Made by a program: the position numbers and the translations under genes
NCBI GenBank assembly: GCA_023053545.1
Contig: JAKZAN010000006.1
Location: 501,001 to 565,000 of the forward strand
Reading direction: 5' to 3'
DNA from: Lepidurus packardi
Lineage: Eukaryota > Arthropoda > Branchiopoda > Notostraca > Triopsidae
Length of the DNA stretch: 64,000 nt
The notes under the pieces: generated by a model
What the model was told of the DNA's origin: nothing
Seen by the model: the letters and a program-made list of their open reading frames with translations, nothing else
Databases searched by the model: none
Shown here: in pieces, positions 43,187 to 54,564 of the stretch
Numbering within the stretch: position 1 is the stretch's first letter
Layout: each line of letters opens with the position of its first letter

Positions 43187-46100
43187 TTAATATTGGTTGA
43201 TGGTGAAACTCCGTAAATCGTCTCGCTTGAGCAAGTCGAGGTCGTTTTCGTTGGCGAGATGTAAGGTGGCGATAAAAGCGAGCGAAACGCTTAAATTGGC
43301 GGCCATTTTGGGCGGCAATACTTTGGGCAGATACTTATACACTGCGTGGAAGTCTATGGAAGCTTTAGGCTTCACAGAATCCGCAATTTCTTCCATTTCC
43401 TATACGAAAACGAACACAAAACAATCTTGAAAAATGGACAAAAATAGAATAAGAAATATCTATGAACCGAAGACGAACCTCAGTTGGTTTCGATTCTTGG
43501 GTTATCGTGTTCCAAATAATCGCTTTGAGTTTCTTCATGTCCATGTTTTTCGCTTTCTTGGCGTAGTTTACTATCTCTGGGTGCACCTGGACAAAAATCA
43601 AAAACAGCCATGAACAAACATAGTAAAGACAAGCTTAACAATGAATATCGTGACATTTTCAAGTACACTCGCGAGTTACTCTCCACAACACTGAACGAGA
43701 ATGAAATTTTCAAGAATGAAATTTCCCAATCAATAACAATCATACACAATGAACGATTTCATGGTTCAGCGGTGACCACGCATCTTTCGCATACACAATG
43801 AATCGCCAACACAATTCCAATTTCAAACTGAGCATGTATCGATCACGATAATCGACAAGAAATCGATATAATTTGTACCTTGTTGGGCTCCGCCACAAGT
43901 AAGTCATCTTCTAATCCATCATTTGTATCGCCAAAAGCCGCACAGGTGGGAAATCCAGCCCCACTGTCCTCCCCATCGTCTTCCTAATCCTCCCAAGTGA
44001 ATGTATAACTTTCCAATCCAAAATTAAATCAAACTAAAATAGAATATTACATCTTGGGGAGCTGGGCAAAAATTATCAGCGTCTCTTTGACTTCCAAAGT
44101 CATAACTTCGGACTTCCTCTGCTTCTCCCACGGTCTGAGGCTGGCAGAACGATACTTTCAACGCTGGATACAAATGAAACCTTTTCGGGGAGAAATAATA
44201 GCGATAATAATGTAATAATAATGTAAATAATATAGTTACAATCTAGTAATGACTTACTGTCCAAAACTCGCCGTATCGTGGTGTATATCATTGGGCAAGG
44301 TAATTTTCGATGTGTTCCATTGTTTGCACGTGGCATGCGTTAACTGCATAGAAACTTTGGGTCTGCTTAACCCTGTTTTGACCGTCTGGAAATCAGGCGC
44401 TTCTTCTTCGTAGCACAAGCGCAGGGGATCTTTCTTCCGTTTCTTCTTCTCAGTCCCTCTATCCTCCTGGCCCCGCCCCGCGGCAATCGGTTTCAGCTTC
44501 CAATGTAAAGGCCCCGCCCACCCGGCGCTACCCATCATGGTCAGCGCATGGGCAGAAAAATAGGAATAGTCCAGTGGACCTTTCTCTAAAACGCCTTGGA
44601 TCGTCGCTATACTCGCGGGCTTCAAACTTGGCCCTGCCCCTCGTAAATGCTCCAGTTCATGCTCGGATTCCCGGTCCAAATCGTCCATTCCTAAGTCACA
44701 AGTGAAGATGATCTAATTTTTGGTAATTTGGTATTTTTTTTGGTAATTTGTTTTTTTTTTTTTTGGTAATTTGCTATTTTTTGGGGCAATTTTCTGGTAA
44801 TTTTTGTCTTTTTTTGCATTAAATTCTTGATTATCTTGCAATTTACGGTCCAAATCGTTAATTCCTAAGTCACAAGTGAAGATGACCTAGTTTTTGGAAT
44901 TTTTTTTGGGTAATTTGCTATTTTTTTTTAATTTTCTGGTAATTTTTGTCTTTTTTTGCATTAAATTCTTGATTAACTTGCAATATAAGGTCCAAATCGT
45001 CCATTCCTAAGTCACAAGTGAAGATGACCTAATTTTTGGTAATTTGGTATTTTTTTTTGGTAATTTGCTATTTTTTTTGGTAATTTTCTGGTAATTTTTG
45101 TCTTTTTTTGCATTAAATTTTTGATTAACTTGCAATTTACGGTCCAAATCGTCCATTCCTAAGTCACAAGTGAAGATGACCTAATTTTTGGTAATTTGCT
45201 ATTTTTTGGGGTAATTTTCTGGTAATTTTTGTCTTTTTTTTTAAATTAAATTCTTGATTAAGTTGCAATTTACGGTTCAAATCGTCCATTCCTAAGTCAG
45301 AAGTGAAGATGACCTAATTTTTGGTAATTTGGTATTTTTTTTTTGGTAATTTGCTTTTTTTGTGTAATTTTCTGGTAATTTTTGTCTTTTTTTGCATTAA
45401 ATTCTTGATTAGCTTGCAATTTACTCATCGCGATACGTTAAAAATGAGTTTAAATCAAATAAATTCATCGCGATACGTTTAAAAATGAGTTTAAAATCAA
45501 ATGAATATCCAAGTTTACCTTCAAAAAAGCTTTCTTCGCAGGGTGGGACTTGATCTTGCTCCCCAATTTCGTCTAGGAAGTCCATCTGGGGGGGCAAGGT
45601 ACTCAAACGCTTATCAGGCGAAAGAGGAAGGTTTCCTTCCGCGAACTTCCAGCCCGGGTTGTAAAATCCCTTTACTTCAGGACAGATTTCGGCGTATTGG
45701 TCTAAATCGGGCAAAGTGACCGTGATTTCGTCGGTGTTTTTCCCGGCTTGGAAGTCTTCCAAAGGCTTATCAAAGTTAGGAACGGAATTGGTATGCGCCA
45801 GCAGGACGTTTGAGCTGTCTCGGAATTCAAGAGCGTTAAAATACTGGAAACCGAAGGATTTGGTCTGGTTTTGGGTCGTCAGTTCGCCGGCTACTTGACG
45901 AATCAAGGGATTGATCCGCACACAAGGCTCAACATCAGTAGCGTCGATATTGCCGATGTTGTTTTCCACGTTTTCGCCACGTTTAGGCTTGAAAAGTACC
46001 ATTGAACACCCCAGAAAGAATGCAAAGGATTAGATTTATGTTTGGAGAGCAAGAATAGGTGGAGGAGAACCTTGGATTTGGGTTGCTTGGCTGTACTTTT

Positions 46101-46895
46101 TGTTCCAACCCCAGTTTTGTCCCCATCGTTGTCGTCAGGGCTCGTGTTCTCTTTCCCTAATCCGCCTGCCATCTTCATAATGTCCGTATGAACGGCGTCC
46201 ACGCGACAAGCGTAGATTTTGACGCCAGCATCCAAGGTACAGCTCGCGACTTGGAAGTTGTTGAGATCTGAACCTTGTTTCCTGAACATGTAAGGCATAT
46301 AATCGATGAGGTTCAATTCGAAGGCGTTTTTCATGGTGATTTTCTAAAGAATAGTCAAGCAAAGGTGAATATGAAATAGGACTCGAGTGAAGTAAAGGTT
46401 TTGGAGTGGTACATTTTCGGTGGAAAGCTTGATGCAACTTTTGTAGTGTTCTGCGATAGCGGAATTGGTAACTCCGCTGGGCAAAGTCAAAGATTTCCGT
46501 TTTTCGGCGTTGATTTTGGGAGAAGCAAAGGCTTTGTGATGCAGTTCTACTACGCGGTTTCTGTGGCGTTGGCGTAACTCAGCTTCGTCATCATTCTAAA
46601 CCACAATGAGATGAAATTAAGGAAAAAAACATATTATACAGTATAATTAGACAATTTGAGACAATTTTGAATTTGAGACAATTTGAGAGGGAAAACTTCA
46701 GTTTTAAATTGACGTGTTCTTCATTACTTGACTAATATTCTGGTCGGGTGTTACTCCAATCTGAGGACTGGAAGAAGAACTTGAATTCGTTTGGGAATCT
46801 TTCTCTTTGCGAGCAGTTGCAGGAGTACAAGCCAAACTTCGTCTTTTGAGGTTCAGACCATTCGATTTTCGTCGGGCAGACATGGGCGTCTCCAT
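43187..46895 (-). CDS. NCAPH: Condensin complex subunit 2 (CAP-H/Barren kleisin)
   Basis: CAP-H is the kleisin that bridges the SMC2-SMC4 heads of condensin I for mitotic chromosome compaction. Nine exons join in frame: 46895-46728, 46595-46413, 46343-46071, 45987-45519, 44690-44258, 44180-44051, 43983-43879, 43586-43479 and 43399-43187. They give 693 aa (human 741). Landmarks: NSAIAEHYKSCIKLSTEN, KNAFELNLIDYM, FQVASCTLDAGVKIYACRVD with DAVHTDIMKMAGGLGKE (N-terminal SMC-binding region), GPLDYSYFSAHALTMM, FGQFHLYPALKV, YAKKAKNMDMKKLKAIIW (C-terminal winged helix) and LSVSLAFIATLHLANENDL. The exon 3-4 joint is least certain because that acceptor has a weak pyrimidine tract. Intron 4 (44691-45518) is a tandem array carrying copies of the exon 5 edge. 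Confidence 0.93.
44700..45420. repeat. ~145-bp tandem array with exon-5-edge copies in NCAPH intron 4
   Basis: Four-plus units of about 130-150 bp repeat the text GTCCATTCCTAAGTCACAAG, then TGAAGATGACCTAATTTTTGG, with T-rich filler. On the minus (coding) strand each unit shows TGTGACTTAG followed by 18 nt nearly identical to the first 18 nt of exon 5 (GAATGGACGATTTGGACC). These lie at 44847-44864, 44989-45006, 45141-45158 and 45274-45291. Three of the four are followed by GTAAAT. Confidence 0.9.
45420..45510. repeat. Direct duplication in NCAPH intron 4 near the donor
   Basis: TCATCGCGATACGTTAAAAATGAGTTTAAATCAAAT occurs twice in tandem with a period of about 42 bp, next to the exon 4 donor at 45518-45513. 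The second copy has one or two extra A residues. Confidence 0.8.
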
Positions 46896-47451
46896 GACTA
46901 AATGAATAAACTAGTTTGTGATTAGAAAATAACTTGCACATTTATGTATATCTCACTTTGGCAGTAGGAAAATGCAGTTTTACCGCCAAAAACAATCCAA
47001 ACAAGCCACCAAGCCCAAGCGTTCTTACTGTTTATAGATAAAGAAAAAACCTTGGAATAAAAGACAGTCATTTGTTTCAATGTTAATACCCGAGCGCCAT
47101 TGTGACCATTTCTAGCACTTCTTGTCATAACTTTGATAAATAAATAAACTTTGATAAATAAATAAATTAATGAATAAAATTAGGAAATGCTACTATCTCA
47201 CTTAGAATTATTCATTGCAATCATGATTTTGCCGTACTTTAAAGTAAGTAATCCGGATAAGTACTTAAAAGATCCGGATAAAAAGTGAATTGCAATCATG
47301 GCTAAAATTAAGCGTATGCGGCGCTAGTGTCAACATGTGTTGCAAGCGGCATCTTTCCTAAGCTCGGTGTTACTTGCTCCTCGGTTTAGTGCTGTTGTAA
47401 TGGTTGTCGGAGCGCAAAGCGAATAGTGTGCGTTTATAAAAATAACCGAAT
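46896..47451. promoter_or_regulatory. Shared divergent region of NCAPH and SNRNP200
   Basis: The start codons are 556 bp apart on opposite strands, so both promoters lie here. TTATAAAAATAACC at about 47435 is too close to the SNRNP200 ATG to be a standard TATA box unless the 5' UTR is very short. Confidence 0.5.
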
Positions 47452-50400
47452 ATGGCGGATGCCGCAGCCCGTTCATTACAGTACGAATATAAAGCGGTAA
47501 GTTTATATCTATTCGCGTGAAAATTGATAACTACTAGCGTCACCTGAATTGATCAATTTATTAGAATTCAAACCTTGTGCTCCAAGCCGATCTCCGGTTG
47601 ATAGAACGCCGAAGTCGCGATGAGTCCACAGGCCAAGTTCAATCCCTTGTTGGGAAAATGCAAGGCTCTCGAATGGGAGACCGGCATCAAAGAAACAGAC
47701 CGACCAAAGCAGATGACAAAAAAGCCAAGTAAACTACTAAATATTCTTCTTTAATGCGTCCAACCATTTTCCATTTGCTAACATATCATGTAACAATTTC
47801 TTTGTCGATAGGCGCCGGAAAAGAGATGAAACTCGATACGATGTCTCGAAATTAAAAGGCTCTTCTTTATTAACGGACGCTCTGGATGAAATGGTGGGCA
47901 TCTTGTACCGTCCCAAGACTCAAGAAACACGTCAAACGTACGAAGTTTTACTCAGTTTCATCCAAGAAGCTCTTGGAGACCAAGTATGTCGCCATTAATC
48001 CCCTTTAAACCGTTGAATGCTTAACTCTAACTATATCCATAGCCTCGTGACGTTCTCTGTGGCGCAGCAGATGAAGTTTTGATCGTCCTAAAGAACGACA
48101 AGTTGAAAGAAAAGGAAAAGAAGAAGGAAACCGAGTCCTTATTGGGAACTTTAGCCGAAGAAAGATTCGCCTTACTAGTGAATTTGGGTAAAAAAATCAC
48201 AGATTGGGGCCAAGATGAGAAAGTTCCTACAACTGGTGAGATAATCCTTAACCTAATATTATCTAGATTTATTATATGTATTTATATTTTAACTTTCCTG
48301 TGAATTCTTCCTTTCAGGAGAAGAGAGTTTGGATGACCAGTACGGAATTAATGTCCAATTTGAAGACACGGATGAAGAAGAAGCTGACGATGAAGACGTC
48401 TATGGCGAAGTACGCGAAGATGATGACGAAGATGAAGGTGAAGAAGCCAGGGAAGACACAGCCATTCATGCCGAACAAGTACAGTTTCCAATTTAATTAA
48501 GATTTTAACGGTATTAATTCGAGAATTGGCTGAAAAGACTCGGATTTATTAGACAATGTAGATAACGGTTCATTAGTCAATTAAGCTTGACATAGAATTG
48601 GGATTTGAGTTCAAAACTAACGACTTTCGCATGTATTTCAGTTGGGAGGATCCGAAGAATTGGGGAAAAAGGAGAAAAAGTTGCATCCCTTGGATATCGA
48701 CGCCTACTGGCTCCAGCGCCGTCTTTCCAAGTACTATCCTGACCCCATGTTGTCTCAAGCTCGCGCAGGAGAAGTCCTAAACATCCTACGCACTGCACAA
48801 GACGACCGCGAGTGCGAAAATTTACTCGTTTTGCTTCTTGGCTACGATTGCTTCGATTTTATCAAGATCCTGAAGCTAGAACGCAAGATGAGTAAGAATT
48901 TTATCGTAATTTCGTAGAGTTATCTTGTTAATCTTGTACTGTTTTGCTTCCTGTAGTTTTGTACTGCACTTTACTGGCTTCCGCGCAAAGCGAAGAGGAA
49001 CGGCGCCAAATCCGCGAGGAAATGAAAGCGAATCCAGCTGCTGCCAGGATTTTGCGTTTATGGGACATTGGTAAAGAGCAAGAAGAAGCAGCAGCCGCTG
49101 GTACTGCGCCTGCGCTGGACCGGGAAGTGGCGATGGAAATCGCGGACGAAGACAAAACCGAAACTTCACGCGAATCGCGGTCGCGGAAGGCGAGGGTTAC
49201 TGACACGGACACGAATCCCCTCGAAAGCACCACAGAAGGCACCGTCCCTGGCCTGAGAGAGACTTTGGACCTCGAAGACTTGACTTTCACGCAAGGATCG
49301 CATTTTATGGCCAATAAACGGTGCCAATTACCGGACGGTTCTTTCCGCAAGCAGCGCAAAGGTGAGTAACGCGTCTGTTAAGGGAGAATGGGAGGATTTT
49401 GAGCAGTTTTAGTAGCTTGCTTTTGGATTGTTTCGTAGGATACGAGGAAGTTCATGTGCCAGCGTTGAAACCTAAACCGTTTGCCAATGAAGAAATCCTT
49501 ATGCCTATTGAGAAACTACCCAAATATGTCCAGCCCGCTTTTGAAGGCTTCAAAACGTTGAATCGTATCCAGTCACATCTGTGCAAAGCGGCATTAGAAG
49601 GCGATGAGAACTTGCTACTCTGCGCGCCTACGGTAAATATCATTCTTTTGCTTGTTTCTTGGGATTTGTTTGCTTGCAGAACCTTTCTTGCGTACAAAAA
49701 AAGCGGAAAATCTAGTTTCTGGAGATGTTTTCATTGTATTATGGGACAAAAAGTAGTTGAGATATTAGACAAACAGCTTTCAAAACATTCGAACTTTGCT
49801 CTTGTTGCTATTGGCCAGTGTAGTCACGTGGTATCGCGAGAAAGTTGTCTCCCTTGTTGCTATTGGCCAGCAGGGTCACGTGGTTTAGACACATGGTATC
49901 CTCCCTTGTTGCTATTGGCTAGTGTAGTCACGTGGTAACTCGGCTTGGTTTCTGTGACGCGTTTAGCGCATTAAATGTGGTAGTGCCCACGAACTAGGCG
50001 TCACCATGGCATTGGGGGCTCTGTTTATTCGTTTAGCACTGAATTAGGTCCGTAAACCATGACAACAGCACCTGAAAACACCCAAACAAGCTCGGCCATG
50101 GCATCTGCCATATGACGTCATCATACAAAGCGCGAATTTCAAAAGTTGATAACTTCAGATCGGCTCTATGGAAAAATCTTAAATAAATTCCTGTTTCATT
50201 GGAAGGACATAATTTTCATTCAAATAGTATAAGCTTCAAGCAAGTTATTATGTTAATTAATTTTAGAATGTTTAGATGTTAGATGTTAAATGAAGAGTTT
50301 TTAGATGCTAAGAATGTGGTTTTCAACGCGTTTTTCTTCTAGGGCGCTGGTAAAACCAACGTGGCTTTGCTAGCAATGATGCGTGAGATTGGCAAGCATA

Positions 50401-53400
50401 TCAACGATGACGGGAACATTCGCGCCGATGAATTCAAGATCATTTACATCGCCCCGATGCGTTCGCTCGTCCAGGAAATGGTGGGCAGCTTCTCGAAGCG
50501 TTTGGCCCCGTTCGGGATCGTTGTCAGCGAATTAACCGGGGATCACCAGTTATCCCGGGAGGAGATCTCCGCCTCCCAAGTGATTGTGTGCACCCCAGAG
50601 AAATGGGACATTATCACACGCAAATCGGGCGAGCGCACCTTTACCCAATTGGTCCGTTTGGTCATTATTGACGAAATCCACTTGCTCCACGATAGTCGTG
50701 GACCAGTATTGGAATGCCTGGTAGCTCGCACGATCCGAAACATTGAGGCCACCCAAGAAGATGTCCGATTAGTGGGTTTAAGTGCCACTTTACCCAATTA
50801 TGAAGATGTGGCGACGTTCTTGCGCGTCAATCCCAAGTCAGGGCTCTTTTACTTTGATAACAGCTTTCGGCCAGTACCGTTGGAGCAGCAGTACATTGGA
50901 GTGACGGAAAAGAAGGCGGTGAAACGATTCCAGATCATGAACGAAATCGTTTATGAGAAAGTTATCGAACATGCTGGCAAAAACCAAGTCTTGGTATTTG
51001 TCCATTCGAGGAAAGAAACGGGTAAATTTTATTTGATGCGTTTTGGGGAATTGAATTCATTTTGTAAATATTTTTAGCCAAAACTGCCAGAGCGTTGAGA
51101 GATTTGTGCCTAGAGAAGGATACACTTGGATTGTTCCTGAAAGAAGGAGCAGCGTCGACAGAAGTTTTGAGAAATGAAGCTGAACAAGTGAAAAATAACG
51201 ATCTAAAAGAGCTGTTGCCCTATGGATTCGCTATCCATCATGCTGGAATGACACGTGTCGATAGGACCTTGGTGGAAGATCTGTTCGCTGATAGACATAT
51301 TCAGGTAAAAAAAAAATAAAAAAAAATTGTTTATTTTGTTTCATTACTTTCAATTAGTTTTGTATTCTCAAATAGACCAACAGTTGTTGTTGATCTATTT
51401 GAGAGTTTATTGTTAGCTTCTGTTTATTTTTGTCCGTAAGGAGGGCAACGTTACGGTTAATTCAGAAGGCTTAGAAAGTTATTTAGCAACAAAATGCGAA
51501 ATTCATTTCTGATACGAAAAGTCTTCCTTGTGTGCCGTACTTAGGTCACCCCGGGGTAAAGCTAGATATCAGCAGTCGTGGCCGAGCGGTTAAGGCGTCT
51601 GACTAGAAATCAGATTCCCTCTGGGAGCGTAGGTTCGAATCCTACCGACTGCGAAATTTTTTTCCCTTTTTTTTTATTCTGTTTGATATTTTCGCTTGTA
51701 TTTTACCAGGAAGCTTACTTTGTGTAATTGAAGAGTCATTTTTGGTTAAACTTAAAATTTAAGTTGATTTATTTAGTGAGTTATCGTTTGGCGCCCAGTA
51801 TAAGTAGTAATATTCTTCCATAAATATCTATAAATACCAAAATGCATTTCTAAGAAGATTAAGCTTGCCCGTAAAAATCCTGTTAAGGTCTTATCCTGTT
51901 AAAGTACTTGTATTATTTTCATACGCAAGAACTGTTAATACGCAATTATTGTTCTGTAACATATCGATTAGTTAGCGACTAATCGGTATTTATTAATCGA
52001 AATATCGATAATTTTGCGAATCGATATTTATTAATCGAAGTATCGATTAGTTAGAGACTAATCGATATTTATTATCGAAATATCGATAATTTTAGCGACT
52101 AATCGATATTTAGTAATCGAAGTATCGATTAGTTAGAGACTAATCGATATTTATTGATCGAAATCGATAATTTAGCGAGTAATCGATATTTATTAATCGA
52201 AGTATCGATTAGTTAGAGACTAATCGATAGTGAATCAAATTTCTCAAAGTCCTTGTTAAAAAGTTAAGTACTAACATAAGCAGTCGTGGCCGAGTGGTTA
52301 AGGCGTCTGACTAGAAATCAGATTCCCTCTGGGAGCGTAGGTTCGAATCCTACCGACTGCGACTATTTTTAATTTGACTCGGATCTTCCATTTTTCCATC
52401 AAACAAATCTCGAACTTGCCAGCATATTCGCACCAGAATCCACTCCTCAATTAACACACTCATAAATTTTCCTAGAATTAGTTTGTATTTTTCCAGAATT
52501 AATTTCCGGCGTTATTCGCTCTCAAAACCTCATTTTCCTTTCAAACAACGTAAAATCCTGTCACATTTGAAATTCCCTCCAAGTGTTTAACGTAAATCCA
52601 CCGAAAATTCGCTCCAAAGTGCCCCACTTTTAACCTAGAACCACCCAAAGCAGTCGTGGCCGAGCGGTTAAGGCGTCTGACTAGAAATCAGATTCCCTCT
52701 GGGAGCGTAGGTTCGAATCCTACCGACTGCGAAATTTTTTCTCTCTTTTTTTTTCTGTTTCTTTTACTATTTTTTTTTTTTTTTTAGTTTCAACGCCTTA
52801 TTAAAATCTATTTACACTAGTCATTGTTTTATTTAGTAATGTAATAACGCATTAATTAGTAATGTAATGTAATTTAGAATCAATTAATTTAGAAATCACG
52901 AGACAGTATCATAAAAAAAATCCTAATTAATCCAATTTATTTCTTGCAGGTCTTGATTTCTACCGCAACACTCGCCTGGGGTGTGAACCTCCCAGCCCAC
53001 ACGGTGATCATCAAAGGCACCCAGGTCTACAACCCCGAGCAAGGTCGCTGGATGGAATTGAGCGCTTTGGACGTGATGCAAATGTTGGGTCGCGCCGGCC
53101 GTCCTCAATACGACACCAAAGGCGAAGGAATCCTCATAACCAGCCACACCGAGCTCCAGTACTACCTCTCTTTGATGAACCAACAACTGCCGGTGGAATC
53201 GCAGCTCGTTTCCAAAATGCCGGACATGTTGAACGCGGAAATCGTCCTGGGAACCGTCCAATCCGTCAAGGACGCGGTCACATGGCTCGGGTACACTTAC
53301 CTCTACATCCGTATGCTGCGTTTACCCCAGTTGTACAACATTTCCTTCGACAAACTCCAAGAAGACCCCTTGTTGGAGAAACACCGCGCGGATTTGATCC

Positions 53401-54533
53401 ATACCGCAGCTTTGCTGCTGGACAAACACCAATTGATCCGCTACGACCGTAAATCCGGGCATTTCCAAAGCACCGAGTTGGGACGGATTGCCTCGCATTA
53501 CTATTGTACCCATCAATCCATGGCTACCTACAACCAACTGCTGAAACCGACGTTATCCGAGATTGAATTGTTCCGCGTCTTCTCGCTGTCCTCGGAATTC
53601 CGCAACATCACCGTCCGCGAGGAGGAGAAACTGGAACTGCAGAAGTTGATGGAACGCATTCCGATTCCGATCAAGGAATCCATCGAAGAACCCAGCGCCA
53701 AAGTCAATCTCTTGTTGCAAGCCTACATCTCCCAGCTCAAACTCGACGGATTCGCTTTAATGGCCGATATGGTTTACGTCACCCAATCGGCCAATCGTTT
53801 GGTCCGCGCCATCTTCGAGATTGTCCTCCAAAGAGGCTGGGCGCAGCTCGCGGATAAAACGCTGGCGCTCTCCAAGATGATTGACAAACGCATGTGGCAA
53901 TCCATGTGTCCCCTGAGGCAATTCCGCAAGATGCCGGAGGAGATTGTGCGGAAGCTGGAGAAGAAAAACTTCCCCTGGGAGCGACTCTACGATCTCAACC
54001 CCAACGAGATTGGCGAGTTGATCCGCGCCCCCAAATTGGGACGAACGGTCCACAAATTCATTCACCAGTTCCCCAAATTGGAACTTTCCACCCATATTCA
54101 ACCCATCACGCGCTCCACCTTGAAAGTCGAGTTGACCATCACACCTGACTTCCAATGGGACGAAAAAGTGCATGGGAAATCCGAAGGCTTCTGGATCATG
54201 ATCGAAGACGTCGATTCAGAGGTAAAAAAAAACAAAAAAAAAAAAAAAAAAATTTATATTATTTATTTTTATTTAGTATCGTTAGGGTTTCATTCGAATT
54301 CGTTTTGTATTTTTTGAGGATTTTTGGATTTTATTCTACTTCATTGTGTAGGATTTTTTGGATTTTTGGAAATTTTTTATTATTATTTATGATTTTTTTA
54401 AGGTTTTATTGTAATTTTATGCAAATGAGTTGGTTCACAGGTTAGGTAATTAGAGAGTTTTAATTTGTTAACGAAAATTGGGGTTAGTTTGTGCTAATTG
54501 GGTTGATTTATACGACTTAGTAATGAATTAATG

Positions 54534-54564
<31 letters not shown>

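Noticed and set aside
44700..45420. CRISPR-like regular repeats
   Set aside because: Units are degenerate, unequal in length and inside a eukaryotic intron; spacers are T-rich filler, not unique sequences.
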